This document shows, piece by piece, positions 1 through 6,640 of a DNA stretch of 7,315 nt. Position 1 is the first letter of the stretch; the number at the start of each line of letters is the position of its first letter. Where the stretch lies: contig DHNF01000160.1 in the NCBI GenBank assembly GCA_002409375.1, positions 1 to 7,315 on the forward strand. Reading direction: 5' to 3'. The stretch comes from Ruminococcaceae bacterium UBA5423 (GTDB lineage: Bacteria; Bacillota; Clostridia; Oscillospirales; Acutalibacteraceae). The notes under the pieces were generated by a model. The model ran no database searches. It was not told where the DNA came from and saw only the letters and a program-made list of their open reading frames with translations. The translations under genes and the position numbers were made by a program.

Positions 1-2
1 TA

Positions 3-33
3 ATACTAATATCCGATTAAAAGATATTAGTAT
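3..33. repeat. 11-bp inverted repeat (possible operator or hairpin)
   Basis: The arms ATACTAATATC (3-13) and GATATTAGTAT (23-33) are perfect reverse complements around a 9-nt spacer. The right arm overlaps a TATAAT hexamer at 31-36, but I find no -35 at a suitable distance. No T-run follows on either strand, so it does not look like a terminator. It may be an operator or the end of a feature that starts left of the window. Confidence 0.4.
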
Positions 34-118
34 AATAGGAGCTCTTATAATGCAATATATGCTACACGCGAAATATTGGTGTCATAGAAACCTATCAATG
101 AGCAGATGGAATCTTGTT

Positions 119-278
119 GTTATCACAATAATAACCCTGCCGCTAACGCAATCAAAGATTTTGGGGGTTACGGAGCCTTTGCTACAAAGGAAAAACCTGC
201 CGAAATTCGACAGGTTTTTCCTTTAACAGCACAAGCTTCTTTGTGCGATGTGAGCGGGGCACCACTGATCCCACCGCT
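119..278. repeat. Cluster of stem-loops in the gene-free left end
   Basis: Positions 1-310 lack a convincing gene but are dense in inverted repeats. These are 119-123/131-135 (5 bp), 186-199/211-224 (14 bp, perfect, annotated separately as a terminator), 229-234/241-246 (GCACAA/TTGTGC, 4-6 nt loop) and 253-259/271-278 (7 bp, one bulged A, 11-nt loop). Three of them sit within 93 bp. A dispersed intergenic repeat, a structured RNA or a 3'-UTR of the regulator gene are all possible. I cannot tell which without other copies of the sequence. Confidence 0.4.
186..224 (-). terminator. Intrinsic terminator downstream of the BusR-like gene
   Basis: A perfect 14-bp stem (186-199 with 211-224, arm AAAGGAAAAACCTG) closes an 11-nt loop. 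Read on the minus strand the 3' arm is CAGGTTTTTCCTTT, which is GC-rich near the loop and then T-rich. It lies about 90 bp beyond the stop codon of the regulator and would end the EF-G-like/regulator transcript. The stem is symmetrical, so it could also stop plus-strand transcription. Confidence 0.7.
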
Positions 279-310
279 TAATTTAATGTAAAAAAACAGC
301 TTGTTATTTT

Positions 311-937
311 TTAGCCTTTTTTGATAAAATCGTTGACAATCTCTGCGCAAGTTACATCTCCGACATATATCAAGGTATCGTCGGCCTTAATTGTCATATA
401 AGGACCGGGGGATAGTATGATTTTATCTTGGCGTCTAACAGCAATAACAGTTGCCCTTGTTTTTTGCCAGAACTTGACCTCGCCCAAAGAGCGGTCAATA
501 AGAGGTGAGTCGAGCGGTATATCACTTTCATAATTGAAAAATGGGCTGTTTTTGCTAAACTTTTCGTTTATTCTTATAATCGAACCGGCAACATCAGAAA
601 TCTGGCTGCCAAGCTGTTGTTGCTGACGCAAAAGCTCGCGCAGCTTTTTTTGCATTGCGCGTATATCATTTTGAACGCCAAATCGTTCGACATAACGCCG
701 CGCATTGTCGGCTGAATGAATTATCACACCGCTGTTTTGGCGCACTTGAACAATTTGCATATCCTCAAGCAGCTTCATCGCTCTCCGTATTGTCTCAGGT
801 GAAACGCCGTATTCCGACGACATGACTGAACGTCCGTATACCTTTGTGTTTTCCTTAAGCTCTCCCCGAGCAATGCGCATGGCGACATCCAAGGCGATTT
901 GGGAATATACGGGGGGTACAGTAGCATTAATGCCCAA
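311..937 (-). CDS. GntR-type winged-helix regulator with C-terminal RCK_C (TrkA-C) domain, BusR-like
   Basis: This is a 208-residue cytoplasmic transcription factor. Residues 8-75 form a GntR-type winged helix: the YSQIALDVAMRI helix, the recognition segment SSEYGVSPETIRRAMKLLED and a wing around VRQNSGVII. Residues 85-128 are Q/L/R-rich and look like a coiled coil. Residues 134-208 match an RCK_C domain (SPLIDRSLGEV, ATVIAVRR, PYMTIKADDTLIYVG). The same domain order and length occur in BusR of Lactococcus and Streptococcus agalactiae, which represses the betaine importer genes busAB and responds to c-di-AMP through RCK_C. Sensing of c-di-AMP here is inferred from architecture. The start is TTG at 937, because an in-frame TGA at 946-944 leaves no earlier ATG/GTG/TTG. 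Its own RBS is weak (AAAG, 12 nt away). The gap to the EF-G-like stop is 26 bp, so it is probably co-transcribed and perhaps translationally coupled. No transporter gene is visible nearby, so its target is unknown. Confidence 0.8.
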   Translation of the reverse strand: MGINATVPPVYSQIALDVAMRIARGELKENTKVYGRSVMSSEYGVSPETIRRAMKLLEDMQIVQVRQNSGVIIHSADNARRYVERFGVQNDIRAMQKKLRELLRQQQQLGSQISDVAGSIIRINEKFSKNSPFFNYESDIPLDSPLIDRSLGEVKFWQKTRATVIAVRRQDKIILSPGPYMTIKADDTLIYVGDVTCAEIVNDFIKKG

Positions 938-963
938 TAATAATCACATCTTTACTAAATAAT

Positions 964-3039
964 TTATTTATCCTCGTCCTGTGCTTTATTCGCTTCAATT
1001 ACCTTTTGGGCAATAGACTGAGGTGCTTCCTCATATCTTACAAATTCAAATGTAAAATACCCTCTACCCTGTGTCAGAGAGCGGAGAAAGGTTGAAAAAT
1101 CATGCATTTCTGCCATTGGAACTTCGGCCTCAACACATGTTAAATTATCCTCATCCGAAGGGTTCATGCCCAATACGCGTCCGCGCCGTTTATTGACATC
1201 GCCCATAATATCGCCGGTGTTGTCGTTTGGAACATAGGCTTTAAGTGAACCGATCGGCTCAAGAAGTGCAGGTGCCGCCTTAGGAATCCCAGTCCTGTAT
1301 GCGAGTGCCGCTGCCAGCTTAAAGGCCATTTCGGATGAGTCGACCGGATGATATGAACCGTCAACCAGCTTTGCCTTTATTCCCACCATCGGATATCCGG
1401 CAAGTGTTCCCTTTTCGGAGGCTTCGCGCAGCCCTTTTTCTACCGCCGGGAAATAGTTCTTGGGGACAGCGCCGCCAAAAATTGATTCAGAAAATTCAAG
1501 CTCTTCTTCAGTGCCCGGCTCAAACTCAATCCAGACATCGCCGTATTGACCGTGACCACCCGACTGTTTTTTGTGGCGTCCCTGAATCTTTACTTTTTTG
1601 CGAATTGTCTCACGATAGGCCACCTTTGGCGTTTCAAGAGTGACCTGAACGCCAAACTTTGATTTAAGCTTGGATGCAATAACGTCAAGCTGTTGTTCGC
1701 CAAGGCCTGAGATAATGCGTTCATGTGTTTCATGGTTGTGAGAATAGTTGATTGTCGGATCCTCTTCCATTAAGCGTGTCAACCCGGCAGATATTTTTTC
1801 CTCATCAGCTTTATTATTTGCGAAAACTGCCATTGATAGGCAGGGCTTTTCAAATTCTATCCCCGGCAAAATGACCGGGCGCGACGCCGAGCAGAGAGTA
1901 TCACCTGTGATGGTGTCTGAAAGCTTTGATACAGCACCGATATCACCGGCGCCGATATATGAAGTTTCTTCCTGCTTTTTGCCACGGATAAAATACACTT
2001 TACTGATTTTTTCCGTTGCTCCCGTTCTCATGTTCAGCAATGTCGTATCCGACTTAACCTTACCGCTGACTACCTTAAAGTATAACAGCTTTCCGACAAA
2101 CGGGTCAATAATTGTCTTAAAGACAATTGCAGAGGTTGATGCATTTTCATCAACCGAAAGCTCAACCGTGTTTCCGTCCTTGTCGACCCCGCTTTCACCC
2201 GCCATGGTTTCGGCAAAAGGAGCAAGCCAGATGAGGCCGTTCATAAGCTGGTCAACTCCGTCAAGAGTGTATGCAGACCCACAAAATATCGGTGCAATTT
2301 CACCGCGGCGTACGCCCGTCGCAAGTCCTTTAATCAGTTCTTCATGCGTATATTCCTCGCCGGAAAAGTATTTTTCCATCAGCTCTTCACTGGTTTCGGC
2401 AACAGCTTCGTTCATTGAAGTCATCAGCTCGTCAAGACGGCCCCCCATATCAGGAATAGCAACCTCGGATGGCTTGCCGTCCTTGTAAGTATACGCCTTG
2501 TTTTCAAGCAAATTTATATAACACTGCACTTTTCTGTTCTCGACAAAGGGAACGACAAGAGGGCACACCATTGTGCCAAAAGTCTCTTTGAGTTCATCGA
2601 ACACTTTATTAAAATCTGCGTTTTCATTATCCATTTCATTGATAAAAAATAATTTTGCTATACCTTTTTTTGATGCAGCCTTAAACCCCTTTTCTGTGCC
2701 GACTGCAACGCCATTTTTCCCTGATACGGTTATAACAGCACTGCCGGCCGCCCGCATCCCTTCACTAAGGCCGCCGGAAAAGTCAAACATACCGGGAGTG
2801 TCCAATAAATTTATTTTAGTATTTTCCCACTCGAACGGAGCGACAGACATCGAAACAGAAGCTTCGCGCTTAATTTCCTCCGCATCAAAATCACAAACTG
2901 TATTACCGTCGACAATCCGGCCAAGCCTGTCCGAAGCACCTGACAAAAAAAGCATGGCCTCTGCCAATGATGTCTTCCCCGAACCGGAATGACCAACTAA
3001 AGCGACATTGCGGATGTTTTTTGCGTTAAACTGTTTCAA
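964..3039 (-). CDS. EF-G-like translational GTPase (FusA2-type paralogue)
   Basis: This 691-residue protein has the full EF-G layout: G domain (about 8-275), domain II (about 303-390), domain III (about 400-470), domain IV (about 471-590, with KQSGGHGQYG at 491-500 and YHPVDSSEMAF at 563-573) and domain V (about 595-670). Several G motifs deviate. G1 is GHSGSGKTS (16-24), not GHVDAGKTT. The switch-I RGITI motif reads REASV (58-62). G3 is DTPGM (80-84), losing the catalytic His of DTPGH. G4 is NEMD (134-137) rather than NKMD. G5 GSA is kept (254-256). These mark the EF-G-like paralogue group rather than the housekeeping fusA product. Some paralogues of this kind (mycobacterial and Bacteroides EF-G2) are reported to lack ribosome-dependent GTP hydrolysis, so hydrolysis may be weak here too. 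The start is TTG, with AAAGGAG 9 nt upstream. It is the first gene of a unit shared with the BusR-like regulator. Confidence 0.88.
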   Translation of the reverse strand: MKQFNAKNIRNVALVGHSGSGKTSLAEAMLFLSGASDRLGRIVDGNTVCDFDAEEIKREASVSMSVAPFEWENTKINLLDTPGMFDFSGGLSEGMRAAGSAVITVSGKNGVAVGTEKGFKAASKKGIAKLFFINEMDNENADFNKVFDELKETFGTMVCPLVVPFVENRKVQCYINLLENKAYTYKDGKPSEVAIPDMGGRLDELMTSMNEAVAETSEELMEKYFSGEEYTHEELIKGLATGVRRGEIAPIFCGSAYTLDGVDQLMNGLIWLAPFAETMAGESGVDKDGNTVELSVDENASTSAIVFKTIIDPFVGKLLYFKVVSGKVKSDTTLLNMRTGATEKISKVYFIRGKKQEETSYIGAGDIGAVSKLSDTITGDTLCSASRPVILPGIEFEKPCLSMAVFANNKADEEKISAGLTRLMEEDPTINYSHNHETHERIISGLGEQQLDVIASKLKSKFGVQVTLETPKVAYRETIRKKVKIQGRHKKQSGGHGQYGDVWIEFEPGTEEELEFSESIFGGAVPKNYFPAVEKGLREASEKGTLAGYPMVGIKAKLVDGSYHPVDSSEMAFKLAAALAYRTGIPKAAPALLEPIGSLKAYVPNDNTGDIMGDVNKRRGRVLGMNPSDEDNLTCVEAEVPMAEMHDFSTFLRSLTQGRGYFTFEFVRYEEAPQSIAQKVIEANKAQDEDK

Positions 3040-3048
3040 TGAAATACT

Positions 3049-3055
3049 CTCCTTT
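3049..3055 (-). promoter_or_regulatory. Ribosome binding site supporting the TTG start of the EF-G-like gene
   Basis: AAAGGAG on the minus strand lies 9 nt before the TTG at 3039-3037. This strong, well-spaced site supports the non-ATG start. Confidence 0.7.
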
Positions 3056-3072
3056 CGTATATGTACACCAAA

Positions 3073-3104
3073 AAAATTTGCTTTTATATATTTAAGCAGA
3101 TTTT
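3073..3104 (-). promoter_or_regulatory. Leader hairpin in the EF-G-like 5' UTR
   Basis: Arms 3094-3104 and 3073-3083 form an 11-bp stem with one mismatch and a 10-nt AT-rich loop. On the minus strand a run of seven T covers 3076-3070, partly inside the stem. It lies between the predicted promoter and the RBS, so it could act as a weak terminator or attenuator. The stem has only about three GC pairs, so it may be no more than AT-rich sequence. Confidence 0.25.
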
Positions 3105-3139
3105 ACAAAAAAATAGTGTATAGCAAAACCACTTTGATA

Positions 3140-3168
3140 ATTATAAACTACTTAAATGCCTATTTCAA
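3140..3168 (-). promoter_or_regulatory. Sigma-A-type promoter for the EF-G-like/regulator unit
   Basis: On the minus strand TTGAAA (3168-3163) is followed, after exactly 17 bp, by TATAAT (3145-3140). A start site near 3133 would give a leader of roughly 95 nt before the TTG codon. It lies just downstream of the terminator of the preceding unit, where an independent promoter is expected. Confidence 0.7.
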
Positions 3169-3185
3169 CCATAAAATAACTCAAT

Positions 3186-3220
3186 AAAAAAAATTACTCC
3201 GTGTGACAATGCACATGGAG
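3186..3220 (-). terminator. Intrinsic terminator after the pseudo-P-type ATPase gene
   Basis: Arms 3212-3220 and 3197-3205 give a 9-bp stem with a 6-nt loop, followed on the minus strand by eight T (3193-3186). On the minus strand the stem has one A-C mismatch. On the plus strand the same position is a G-U pair and the stem is followed by six T (3222-3227), so it can work in both directions. It starts 24 bp past the stop codon of the upstream gene. Confidence 0.7.
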
Positions 3221-3244
3221 CTTTTTTGTAGCAAATGTACAGTT

Positions 3245-5674
3245 TTAAACCTTAAAAAATGCAGGTGCAATCCAAGACATTAAAGTCCACAGCGATAAAT
3301 ATGCAATCATGTGCAGAGGCTGAATAATAATTCCGGCATACAACGTCAAAAATACGGCAAGCGAAATGCCCAAGGCGCCGCCAACAACTTGTGTTATCAA
3401 TCCAAATCTAACTGCATTATATAAGCGGCAGCAGCATCCCACACCTGTTGCAGTGCCTTCAAGACGCCCATTTGACGCGAGAATCGCTTCATTTTCATCG
3501 CTTTTTAGCGTAATAAGCTGCTCATAATTGCGCCCTGCCGCCGCCCCAAGCACTTCGACAAAATATGAATCCAATTCATATGTGCCGCAAATCAACTCTT
3601 CGGTTACATTTGGGTCACAGGTGCGGACAAGAAGTGTTATACCTGCGCCGCAAAGACATTTTAAAGCTTTTTTAATACCCTCGTCAGGGGTATAGCTGAT
3701 AATAAACATTGCCGAAAGCTCGCCTGCCGTTGACAAGTATACAATTTGCCGATTGCCTTTAACATACCGAGCCTCAAAATCTCTTGATGGCACATCAACT
3801 CCGTGGTTTTCAAGCAGCCGACGGTTTCCTACCAGGACACGGCGACCTCCTACCCAGCCGGACATGCCCATATCATACTCATAAATTAGAGTATCAACTT
3901 CCCTTAGGATATCGGTGCGGTTTTGAATAACACGCCTGAACACGCTGGACAAAGGCCCGCCGGCAGCAATTGAAACAGCAGCTGCATCAAGAATTGCATC
4001 GTCAATTCGGGCACCCGAAAATGTTTTTATTCCGTGCAGCAGCACACTTTCACTTGGGAAAACCTCAAGTGCGTCGGCAACAAGCGCATGCACATCACCA
4101 AACTGCTCGGCCGCTTGCCAACCGACTATCATTGCACCATGACGCAAACCTCGCTTGGCGGTACGCAGCAGCGGATAATTTATTGCCGCAAGTGCACCAG
4201 CAGGAGTTGCGATACATATTGTCGAAACAAAAACAGTAAGCGAATTCATAACAGAACCGCTGAACACGGCATATAGAATGCCAATCAACAGTGATATACC
4301 GAGAGCAAAAGCCGTATATACCTTCATGGCCTTTTTACCAATGTTGGCCTCATATGAGTTTTCAAGAAATTTTGTTAGAAAATTCGTCTTTTTATTATAG
4401 CATACAACCGGGTCACCAAGCGCTACGGCGGCGCGTCCAATTTCGCTGGCTGTTTTTCTGTCTTCGATAATATGAACAGCATATTTTGTGTCTTTATATG
4501 ATACAAACTTAAAATTTTTATGTATCCTCGAAATTATCATTTGCCGTCCGAGTGCGCATAAAAACAATGTAGTTGCTGCGACGGGTGCAAATATATCAGC
4601 CTTGCTTCCCGTAACCACCTCGGGGTTTAAAAATTGAAACAGAGTATGTATTATAGATAGGATAACAAGCAGGGAAGTCATGCTTTCCACATTTGCATCC
4701 AGCCTTAATAATGCACCAAGACCATCGCCAATAGACCGGTGATTGACTAATGCGGCAACAGCCAGTAAAAAAACATTCAGCCCGACATACAAAACCGGAT
4801 TTATGCTTGCCCACTGTAAATAATAAACCACTGCAAACCCGATGAGTGTTATAGCGAATATGCCCGAAAGTGCAAGTTGCAGCAATCCTGTCCTGTGTCG
4901 GTAATTAAGCTCACTACGCACGGTTTCGGTATCATCATAGCTACAGTAATCTTCAATTTCTTCATCTGCAAATATTTCAGGTTCTTCGGATGGATCGTTT
5001 TCTTCCTCGTCACCGGATAGTCGTAGTGCAACAGGCGGTTGAAGCTTAAAATTTTCTGCTTTTTTCTTGCGTTCGCTTTTAAGCTTAGCCTCCCAGCTGT
5101 CTGCCTGCTCGAGATTTGAATCTTTCGGCAAATCTTCTAAAAGGCTGTCAAGCATTATTTGGTCAAAATCATCTTGCTGTGTAGGATTAGATGCAAAATC
5201 GTCTTGCGATTTGGGTTGATACACCTTTACCTGTTCATCGTCAACCGGATCAAGCTTTTTCTTGATATTGAACTGTCGGGTAGCGTCATCCACAGATTTT
5301 TGCGGCACATCATCCTTAGGCGGGCTATGTAAGGTGCTTATGCCTGTGTCCGTTTTCTTGGAAGGAACGGCCTTTGATTTTTTTGCGTAAGTGGTATTGT
5401 CTTCGGGCGACCCGACTGTATTATTTTTGCGAATTACTCCATAGCCTTGAATTGGATTTTGCCGCGAATTTTCATTAAACTCATTAAAAATGTCGCTTTT
5501 TAAAGGCCTCTTTTTTTTCGACATCAGCGCATCCAAGTTGTCCGTAAGACTGCTGTCAATATCATCAGACGATGGCAATCGTCCTTTTTTAAGGCGTTCA
5601 AGCTTTTTTTGACGCGTTTCTTCTATAATTTCATCGATTTTAAAATCTAAACGATCTACCGAATTATCCGACAC
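3245..5674 (-). CDS. Degenerate P1B-type P-type ATPase-like membrane protein (predicted pseudo-ATPase) with long charged N-terminal tail
   Basis: This 809-residue integral membrane protein has residues 1-255 hydrophilic, K/D/E/S-rich and probably disordered. Helices are predicted near 263-287, 291-311, 330-349, 359-381, 452-472, 476-497, 755-779 and 781-806, the 4+2+2 layout of P1B metal pumps. Family traces are clear: AKRGLRHGAMIVGWQAAEQFG (506-526) aligns with the segment leading into the phosphorylation site, and RRVLVGNRRLLENHGV (611-626) is a typical P1B N-domain strand. Catalytic motifs are lost. CPC is replaced by TPA (490-492). The loop between helices 4 and 5 is only about 70 residues and lacks TGES. 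DKTGTLT reads DALEVFP (534-540), keeping only the Asp. The HP dipeptide is GP (573-574). TGDN is TCDP (685-688). GDGxND is absent. Transport is therefore unlikely, and a sensing or scaffolding role is a guess. The start is GTG, with AAAGG 11 nt upstream. It follows rlmB by 33 bp, probably in one operon. Confidence 0.78.
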   Translation of the reverse strand: MSDNSVDRLDFKIDEIIEETRQKKLERLKKGRLPSSDDIDSSLTDNLDALMSKKKRPLKSDIFNEFNENSRQNPIQGYGVIRKNNTVGSPEDNTTYAKKSKAVPSKKTDTGISTLHSPPKDDVPQKSVDDATRQFNIKKKLDPVDDEQVKVYQPKSQDDFASNPTQQDDFDQIMLDSLLEDLPKDSNLEQADSWEAKLKSERKKKAENFKLQPPVALRLSGDEEENDPSEEPEIFADEEIEDYCSYDDTETVRSELNYRHRTGLLQLALSGIFAITLIGFAVVYYLQWASINPVLYVGLNVFLLAVAALVNHRSIGDGLGALLRLDANVESMTSLLVILSIIHTLFQFLNPEVVTGSKADIFAPVAATTLFLCALGRQMIISRIHKNFKFVSYKDTKYAVHIIEDRKTASEIGRAAVALGDPVVCYNKKTNFLTKFLENSYEANIGKKAMKVYTAFALGISLLIGILYAVFSGSVMNSLTVFVSTICIATPAGALAAINYPLLRTAKRGLRHGAMIVGWQAAEQFGDVHALVADALEVFPSESVLLHGIKTFSGARIDDAILDAAAVSIAAGGPLSSVFRRVIQNRTDILREVDTLIYEYDMGMSGWVGGRRVLVGNRRLLENHGVDVPSRDFEARYVKGNRQIVYLSTAGELSAMFIISYTPDEGIKKALKCLCGAGITLLVRTCDPNVTEELICGTYELDSYFVEVLGAAAGRNYEQLITLKSDENEAILASNGRLEGTATGVGCCCRLYNAVRFGLITQVVGGALGISLAVFLTLYAGIIIQPLHMIAYLSLWTLMSWIAPAFFKV

Positions 5675-5707
5675 AAAAAGTCACGCCTTTCAATCGTACT
5701 TTGAAAT

Positions 5708-6496
5708 TTAGTCGGCCAGTCCCTGACGCTGACGAACGGCTTCAAAAAGCACAATGCCGCAGGCGACCGAAGCATTAAGCGATTCGACATGACCGAGCAT
5801 AGGAAGCGACAGAGTGTAATCGCATTGTTCGCTTACAAGCCGCTTAAGGCCTTTATCTTCGGAACCTACAACGACAGCAACCGCTCCATGCAAATCAGTT
5901 TTGCACCATGCGCTGCCTTTCATATCCAAACCATAGATCCAAACACCGCGTTTTTTTAACTCACGCAATGTATCGCTAATATTTGCAACCCGTGCTACGG
6001 TCATATATTCAACAGCCCCCGCAGAGGCTTTATATACGGCAGAAGTAAGACCGGCTGAGTGTCTTTTGGGTATAATAACACCATGCACGCCTGCCGCCTC
6101 AGCAGTTCGTATTACCGCGCCAAGGTTGTGCGGGTCCTCAAGGCGGTCACAAACCACAATAAACGGAGATTCATCTCTTGACTTTGCGACCTCAAAAATA
6201 TCATCAATCGATGCAGATTCTTTGCAGGCGGCAACTGCTGCAATGCCCTGATGATTGGGACCGGCAATAGATGAAAGACGGCGCCCATCGATATCCTTAA
6301 CTGTAATATTTCTTTGCTTGCATTGCGCCAATAGTGGCAATATGCTTCCTGACCGCTCGCCTTTTGCAACCATCACTTTGTCGATCGGACGACCGGAGCG
6401 CAGCGCCTCAAGAACTGCATTGCGCCCGGCTATAATATCCTCCTGCAAACCGTTGTTTTGCCGGTTATCATCACTACCGCTCATAATATATATCAT
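5708..6496 (-). CDS. rlmB: SpoU/TrmH-family rRNA 2'-O-methyltransferase, RlmB type
   Basis: This 262-residue SAM-dependent methyltransferase has an N-terminal substrate-binding domain (about 21-95: IIAGRNAVLEAL, NHQGIAA) and a C-terminal SPOUT trefoil-knot domain with all three motifs: DPHNLGAVIRTAEAAG (121-136), VVGSEDKGL (209-217) and LPMLGHVESLNASVACGI (231-248). The N124, R130, E213 and S239-N241 positions typical of SpoU enzymes are present. Motif 2 has Asp214 where Gly is common. RlmB methylates the 2'-OH of the 23S rRNA P-loop guanosine (G2251 in E. coli). The exact target is less certain than the family. Two starts are possible. ATG at 6496 has GGAAAGG almost touching it, while ATG at 6484 (258 residues) is 13 nt from that AAAGG. 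Neither spacing is ideal. It is the first gene of the unit that includes the pseudo-ATPase. Confidence 0.88.
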   Translation of the reverse strand: MIYIMSGSDDNRQNNGLQEDIIAGRNAVLEALRSGRPIDKVMVAKGERSGSILPLLAQCKQRNITVKDIDGRRLSSIAGPNHQGIAAVAACKESASIDDIFEVAKSRDESPFIVVCDRLEDPHNLGAVIRTAEAAGVHGVIIPKRHSAGLTSAVYKASAGAVEYMTVARVANISDTLRELKKRGVWIYGLDMKGSAWCKTDLHGAVAVVVGSEDKGLKRLVSEQCDYTLSLPMLGHVESLNASVACGIVLFEAVRQRQGLAD

Positions 6497-6556
6497 GCCT
6501 TTCCAAAAGTCGACAATTGCTTGCTGTATAACATATTTTTCAACTAATTATTTATT

Positions 6557-6586
6557 ATTATACCATATTAAATATAAAAAATGAAG
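6557..6586 (-). promoter_or_regulatory. rlmB promoter: CTTCATTTTT box plus extended -10
   Basis: On the minus strand CTTCATTTTT (6586-6577) is followed after 14 bp by TATAAT (6562-6557), with TG at the extended -10 position (TGGTATAAT). TTCATT inside the box is exactly 17 bp from the -10, so it occupies the -35 slot although it matches TTGACA poorly. The leader to the first ATG would be about 55 nt. Confidence 0.65.
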
Positions 6587-6640
6587 ATATTGTTTATAAA
6601 GTTTACATATTGGCATTATTCGCACAAATACTTCATTTTT
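6577..6640. repeat. 10-bp inverted repeat covering both divergent -35 regions
   Basis: AAAAATGAAG (6577-6586) and CTTCATTTTT (6631-6640) are perfect reverse complements separated by 44 bp. Each arm covers the -35 region of one of two divergent promoters. It may be a pair of operator sites for one regulator. A simple RNA hairpin is less likely because the arms lie upstream of both predicted start sites. Confidence 0.55.

Noticed and set aside
31..51. Two TATAAT hexamers (31-36 and 46-51) as plus-strand promoters
   Set aside because: Neither has a credible -35 or extended -10, and no supported gene lies downstream.
50..226. 58-residue plus-strand frame with AGGAG 8 nt before its ATG
   Set aside because: It runs straight through the terminator stem at 186-224 and has no recognisable domain. 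The RBS is the only point in its favour; worth revisiting only if the region is shown to be translated.
106..350. Two 60-61 residue frames (106-291 plus, 350-168 minus)
   Set aside because: Both cover the stem-loop cluster, and the minus one overlaps the end of the regulator gene. Inverted repeats generate such open frames without coding.
1748..2488. 246-residue plus-strand frame
   Set aside because: It is fully antisense to the well-supported EF-G-like gene, rich in Ser/Pro/Ile as expected for a shadow frame, with no domain.
964..3039. Calling this gene the housekeeping fusA
   Set aside because: The altered G1, switch I, G3 and G4 motifs and the absence of rpsL/rpsG/tuf neighbours argue for a paralogue.
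3245..5674. Functional heavy-metal exporter (copper or zinc resistance)
   Set aside because: The scaffold matches P1B pumps, but TGES, DKTGT, CPC and GDGxND are missing, so ATP-driven transport is not supported.
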